Below are positions 7,528-10,555 of a stretch of DNA of 10,555 nucleotides, piece by piece; the stretch's first letter is position 1; each line of letters opens with the position of its first letter. The notes under the pieces were generated by a model. It was not told where the DNA came from. It worked only from the letters and a program-made list of their open reading frames with translations, and searched no databases. This DNA is from Alphaproteobacteria bacterium (GTDB lineage: Bacteria; Pseudomonadota; Alphaproteobacteria; Rhizobiales; Aestuariivirgaceae): contig JAGRLX010000366.1 in NCBI GenBank assembly GCA_020441605.1, forward strand, positions 1 through 10,555, given 5' to 3'. A program made the translations under genes and the position numbers.

Positions 7528-8877
7528 TCAGACATTGAGGAGGAGATACTCCCGCTCCCAGGAACTGATCACGCGGCGATAGTGCTGCATCTCCTCGTAT
7601 TTCACGTCAATATAGGCCTGCACGAATTTTTCACCGAGCGCCATCTTCAGCGCCTTGGTGTAGTTCAGTTTGTCGAGTGCCTCGTCGAGGCTGATCGGCA
7701 GGGTGTGGGCATAGCGGTAGGCGGAACCCTCGACCGGATCGGAAGGCTTGATGCGCTCGGTCATGCCGAGATAGCCACAGGCCAGAGAGGCGGCGAAGGC
7801 AAGGTAGGGATTGGCATCGGCGCCGGGGACGCGATTCTCCACCCGCAAGTTGGAGGTATCGGATGAAGGCACCCGCAAGGACACCGTGCGGTTGTCAACG
7901 GCCCAATGGACATTGGTCGGCGCATCGGAGTCAGGCACCAGGCGGCGGTAGGAATTGACATTCGGCGCACACATGGAAAGCGCCGCCGCCAGGTAGCGCT
8001 GCAAACCGCCGATATGATTGAGAAAGAGCTTGGAAGGCTTTCCATCCTTGCCGGCGAAAACGTTCTTGCCGGTGCGCACATCCATCACCGACTGGTGCAT
8101 ATGCATCGAAGAGCCAGGTTCGTTCTCATGCGGCTTGGCCATGAAGGTGGCGTACATGTCGTGCTTGAGCGCCGCCTGCCTGACGGTCCGCTTGAACAGG
8201 AAGACCTGGTCAGCCAGTTCCAGAGGGTCTCCATGGTTGAAGTTGATTTCCAGCTGGGCTGGTCCGCTTTCGTGACTCAGCGTGTCGACGTCGAGTTCCA
8301 TGGCTTCGCAATAATCGTAGATGTCCTCGACAATCGGGTCGAAGTCGTTGGCCGCATCGATGCCATAGGCCTGGCCACCGGGTTCCTTGCGGCCGGAGCG
8401 GCCAACGGCGGCATCGAGCGGATAGTCGGGATCGAGGTTCTTCTTGACCAGGTAGAATTCAAGCTCCGGCGCCACCACCGGCCGCCAACCCTGCTCCTTG
8501 TAGAGTTGCAGCACATGCTTCAACACATGACGGGGCGCGATCTCCACCGGCCGGTCGTCGAGGTGATAGGCGTCGCAAATGACCTGGGCTGTCGGCTCGG
8601 TATACCATGGAACGAAGCGGATGGTGTCCGAGTCGGGCTGGAGATAGATATCGATGGCGCTGTCGCTGACGGCCTTGGTGTCCTGCACGTAACGCCCATT
8701 GATCGTCAGTGTAAAGACTTCCTCGGGTATGCGCAGGCCTCGTGACTTGTTGCCTTTCAGGAACTTCTTGGGCGGAAGGATCTTGCCGCGCGCGGTGCCG
8801 TTCATATCGGCCACCAGGCACTCGACTTCACTGATCTTGTGATCCGAGATCCATTCCTCAAACCGGGATTGAGACAT
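7528..8877 (-). CDS. puuA: Glutamine-synthetase-family ligase, probable gamma-glutamylputrescine synthetase
   Basis: Predicted to join the gamma-carboxyl of glutamate to an amine, probably putrescine, with ATP: the first step of the gamma-glutamylated putrescine route. The ATG at 8877 (MSQSRFEEWISDHKISEVEC) is preferred to an upstream TTG at 8898; its ribosome-binding site (GGA, 5 bp away) is weak. The 449-residue protein has the GS beta-grasp N-terminus (VADMNGTARGKILP). Catalytic landmarks are PELEF (Glu138, Glu140), HESGPAQLEINF (Glu203, Glu210), GSSMHMH (His259, His261), PTNVHWAVDNR and RVENRVPGADANPYL (Glu347, Arg349). The large substitutions relative to true GlnA and the divergent FAD oxidase partner support PuuA. 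The substrate could be another amine, as in IpuC-type or other GS-like ligases, because sequence alone does not fix specificity. No puuC, puuD or transporter gene is visible in the window. Confidence 0.85.
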   Translation of the reverse strand: MSQSRFEEWISDHKISEVECLVADMNGTARGKILPPKKFLKGNKSRGLRIPEEVFTLTINGRYVQDTKAVSDSAIDIYLQPDSDTIRFVPWYTEPTAQVICDAYHLDDRPVEIAPRHVLKHVLQLYKEQGWRPVVAPELEFYLVKKNLDPDYPLDAAVGRSGRKEPGGQAYGIDAANDFDPIVEDIYDYCEAMELDVDTLSHESGPAQLEINFNHGDPLELADQVFLFKRTVRQAALKHDMYATFMAKPHENEPGSSMHMHQSVMDVRTGKNVFAGKDGKPSKLFLNHIGGLQRYLAAALSMCAPNVNSYRRLVPDSDAPTNVHWAVDNRTVSLRVPSSDTSNLRVENRVPGADANPYLAFAASLACGYLGMTERIKPSDPVEGSAYRYAHTLPISLDEALDKLNYTKALKMALGEKFVQAYIDVKYEEMQHYRRVISSWEREYLLLNV

Positions 8878-8904
8878 GATTATCCAAATGTTGTTCAACG
8901 GCCC

Positions 8905-8932
8905 ACTTTAGCCCGGATGCTTGACCTTGCAA
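8905..8932 (-). promoter_or_regulatory. Candidate promoter of puuA
   Basis: On the minus strand TTGCAA (plus 8927-8932) and TAAAGT (plus 8905-8910) are separated by 16 bp; each matches consensus at four of six positions. Transcription would start about 21 nt before the puuA ATG. Its -35 element directly abuts that of the oppositely directed puuB candidate, so RNA polymerase could not occupy both at once. Confidence 0.35.
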
Positions 8933-8950
8933 AAGGGGGGAAGCTAAAGC
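8921..8950 (+). promoter_or_regulatory. Candidate promoter of puuB
   Basis: TTGACC (8921-8926) is a good -35. The -10 would be GCTAAA (8943-8948, 16-bp spacer) or TAAAGC (8945-8950, 18-bp spacer), both mediocre. Transcription would then start only a few bases before the ATG at 8960, implying a very short leader or leaderless mRNA. This agrees with the lack of a well-placed ribosome-binding site: the only G run, 8935-8940, is 19 bp from the start codon. Confidence 0.3.
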
Positions 8951-8959
8951 ACATCCACC

Positions 8960-10237
8960 ATGCCGCAATCCATTGACGCGATATCCTACTACCAGGCCAC
9001 CGCCAGCTCTACGTCGCACCATCCGCCTCTTGCCGGCGAGGTCTCTGCCGACGTCTGCATCGTCGGCGCGGGCTACACGGGGCTTTCGGCTGCGCTTGAA
9101 CTGGCCGAGGCAGGATTCAAGGTTGTCGTTCTGGAGGCGCGGACCGTCGGCCATGGCGCTTCCGGGCGCAACGGTGGCCAGATCTGCAGCGGATTTTCAG
9201 CAAGCCAGGACAAGCTCGAATCGCAGCTCGGCAGAGACGATGCGCGCAAGTGCTTCGCTCTGTCGGAAGACGCCAAGCAACTCCTGCGTGATCGCGTCGC
9301 CCGGCACCGTATCGATTGCGACCTCCGCTGGGGCTATATCCATGCCATTCCCAAGCCTTCGCAGGTCGACATGCTCAAGGCCTGGAAGGACGAATGGGAC
9401 GGGTTGGGCTACACTGACACGACGCTCCTGTCCAAGGACGCGCTCGAAGAGAGGCTGGGCACGCGGGTCTATCACGGTGCCCTGCGCGAAGGTGGTGCGG
9501 GACATTTCCATCCCCTGAACTACTGTCTGGGGCTCGCGCGTGCCGCCCAGGAGGCGGGTGCGCTGATCCACGAGCAGTCACCGGTCGTACATGTTGAAAC
9601 CGACGGCAATCCCGTCGCCCGGACCGCAACGGGGTCGGTGCGATCGAAGTTCATGGTCATCGCTGGAAACGCCTATCTCGGGCGAACGGTGAAACCGCTC
9701 TATGGCAAGGTCATGCCGGTGACGAGCTATATCATCGCCACCGAACCTCTCGGAGAAAACCGTGCGAAAGCGCTCATCCGGGATGGCGAGGCTGTCGCCA
9801 ATACCAATTTCATCGTCGATTATTACCGTCTCACCGGCGACACGCGCATGCTGTTCGGCGGACGGGCGAGTTACTCGACGCTGGAACCGTCGAACCTCGG
9901 CGCCTACATGAAGCCGCGCATGACGGCGGTGTTTCCACAGTTACGCGACGCCAGGATCGACTACGCCTGGGGTGGCTATATTGCCATCACATACAATCGC
10001 ATTCCCGATTGCGGCAGGCTCGGACCCAGCACCTACTATGCCCACGGCTTCTCCGGTCACGGTGTGGCGCTGTCGGGGCTCTACGGCAAGCTGATGGCCG
10101 ATGCCATTCAGGGTCAGGCCGGCTCCTTCGACATGCTGTCACGGGTCCGCCACCTGCCATTCCCCGGTGGCGCGATCCGGACGCCCATGCTGGTCGCCGC
10201 CATGTTGTTCTACAGGATCAAGGATGCATTGAGCTGA
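8960..10237 (+). CDS. puuB: FAD-dependent amine oxidoreductase, probable gamma-glutamylputrescine oxidase
   Basis: Predicted to oxidise gamma-glutamylputrescine to gamma-glutamyl-aminobutyraldehyde with release of ammonia and H2O2, the step after PuuA. The 425-residue length matches the E. coli enzyme. A Rossmann dinucleotide fold starts at VCIVGAGYTGLSAALELAEA (GxGxxG at Gly36, Gly38, Gly41) and the ribose-binding acid is Glu59 in VVVLEA. GHGASGRNGGQICSGF (about 64-79) is a highly characteristic DAO-family FAD motif. The C-terminal FAD block contains GGYIAITYNRIPDCGRLG and YYAHGFSGHGVALSGLYGKL. No signal peptide or covalent-flavin motif is seen, so it is probably cytosolic. It diverges from the puuA-like gene across 82 bp and is followed 3 bp later by an Old Yellow Enzyme gene. 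Other members of this family act on glycine, sarcosine or related amines; the GS-like partner is the main argument for PuuB. Confidence 0.87.
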   Translation: MPQSIDAISYYQATASSTSHHPPLAGEVSADVCIVGAGYTGLSAALELAEAGFKVVVLEARTVGHGASGRNGGQICSGFSASQDKLESQLGRDDARKCFALSEDAKQLLRDRVARHRIDCDLRWGYIHAIPKPSQVDMLKAWKDEWDGLGYTDTTLLSKDALEERLGTRVYHGALREGGAGHFHPLNYCLGLARAAQEAGALIHEQSPVVHVETDGNPVARTATGSVRSKFMVIAGNAYLGRTVKPLYGKVMPVTSYIIATEPLGENRAKALIRDGEAVANTNFIVDYYRLTGDTRMLFGGRASYSTLEPSNLGAYMKPRMTAVFPQLRDARIDYAWGGYIAITYNRIPDCGRLGPSTYYAHGFSGHGVALSGLYGKLMADAIQGQAGSFDMLSRVRHLPFPGGAIRTPMLVAAMLFYRIKDALS

Positions 10238-10240
10238 ATC

Positions 10241-10555
10241 ATGTCCACACTCTTCACACCTTTCACCATCTCCGCGCTGACGCTCAAGAACCGGGTGATC
10301 GTCGCGCCCATGTGCCAGTATTCGGCCCGGCATGGCCTGGCCAATGATTGGCACCTCGTCCATCTCGGCCGCTTCGCCCTCGGTGGCTTCAGCCTCGTTA
10401 TCGTAGAGGCTACCGGCGTCACGCCCGAGGGCCGGATCAGCTATGGCGATGTGGGTCTTTGGGACGATAGGCAGATCGAACCCCTCAAGCGGATCGCGGC
10501 CTTCCTGAAGGCCAACGGGGCGGCAGCGGGTATTCAGCTGGCCCATGCCGGACGC
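10241..10555 (+). CDS. Old Yellow Enzyme family ene-reductase, YqjM class (partial)
   Basis: The first 105 codons of an FMN-dependent NADH:flavin oxidoreductase; the gene runs off the window. MSTLFTPFTISALTLKNRVI is the standard N-terminus. APMCQYSA carries the Cys25 and Tyr27 that mark the thermophilic-like/YqjM class, followed by NDWHLVHLGRFALGG, VEATGVTPEGRIS, LWDD and the FMN-contacting GIQLAHAGR (Gln99, His102). The family reduces activated C=C bonds of enals, enones and similar electrophiles using NAD(P)H. Only 3 bp separate its ATG from the puuB stop and there is no clear ribosome-binding site at ideal spacing, so translation is probably coupled to puuB. Its role next to polyamine oxidation is not evident; clearing reactive carbonyl by-products is one guess. 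Confidence 0.9.
   Translation, partial: MSTLFTPFTISALTLKNRVIVAPMCQYSARHGLANDWHLVHLGRFALGGFSLVIVEATGVTPEGRISYGDVGLWDDRQIEPLKRIAAFLKANGAAAGIQLAHAGR

Noticed and set aside
7906..8745. Plus-strand open frame of 279 codons opposite puuA
   Set aside because: It lies entirely within a well-supported glutamine-synthetase-family gene and shows no domain of its own.

Overview
The window reads as a chromosomal, house-keeping stretch from a GC-rich alphaproteobacterium, most likely of the order Hyphomicrobiales (Rhizobiales). The reasons are the strong G/C preference at third codon positions, a long YcbB-type L,D-transpeptidase and a membrane-anchored Ig-like/Sel1-like protein of a kind I associate with that order. 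The taxonomic call is inference from protein style, not from a marker gene. I see no rRNA, tRNA, CRISPR array, insertion sequence, phage gene or integrase. Genes are tightly packed on alternating strands (+,+,+,-,+,+,-,-,+,+), and most of the unusual features are at the junctions between them.

Left end (1-1258): the last 27 codons of an unidentified gene, then a 13-bp-stem hairpin that looks like its terminator, a leader with a second GC-rich hairpin, and an aldo/keto reductase of 326 residues with a complete catalytic tetrad.

Acetyl phosphate / acetyl-CoA block (1276-4435): acetate kinase (ackA, +) follows the reductase after 17 bp. Phosphate acetyltransferase (pta, -) runs head-on into it, and the two coding regions share their last 15 bp. 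Citrate synthase (+) starts 25 bp from the pta start in the opposite direction. Together the three enzymes would connect acetate, acetyl phosphate, acetyl-CoA and citrate. The usual pta-ackA operon is replaced here by a convergent pair followed by a divergent pair, with no space for promoters between pta and citrate synthase.

Envelope block (4436-7467): a 150-bp leader with several small inverted repeats, then a 418-residue single-pass membrane protein with an Ig-like periplasmic region and a Sel1/TPR-like C-terminus. It converges, 17 bp apart, with a secreted L,D-transpeptidase (scaffold domain, PG_binding_1, YkuD) that makes or edits peptidoglycan cross-links.

Polyamine block (7528-10555): a glutamine-synthetase-family enzyme resembling gamma-glutamylputrescine synthetase (puuA, -) and a FAD oxidoreductase resembling gamma-glutamylputrescine oxidase (puuB, +) diverge from an 82-bp region. 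That region holds a plausible pair of interleaved promoters built on the same -10-like motif. An Old Yellow Enzyme of the YqjM class starts 3 bp after puuB and runs off the window end. No wholly new system is evident. The best leads are the acetate-node gene geometry, the Ig/Sel1 membrane protein and the puuA/puuB control region.
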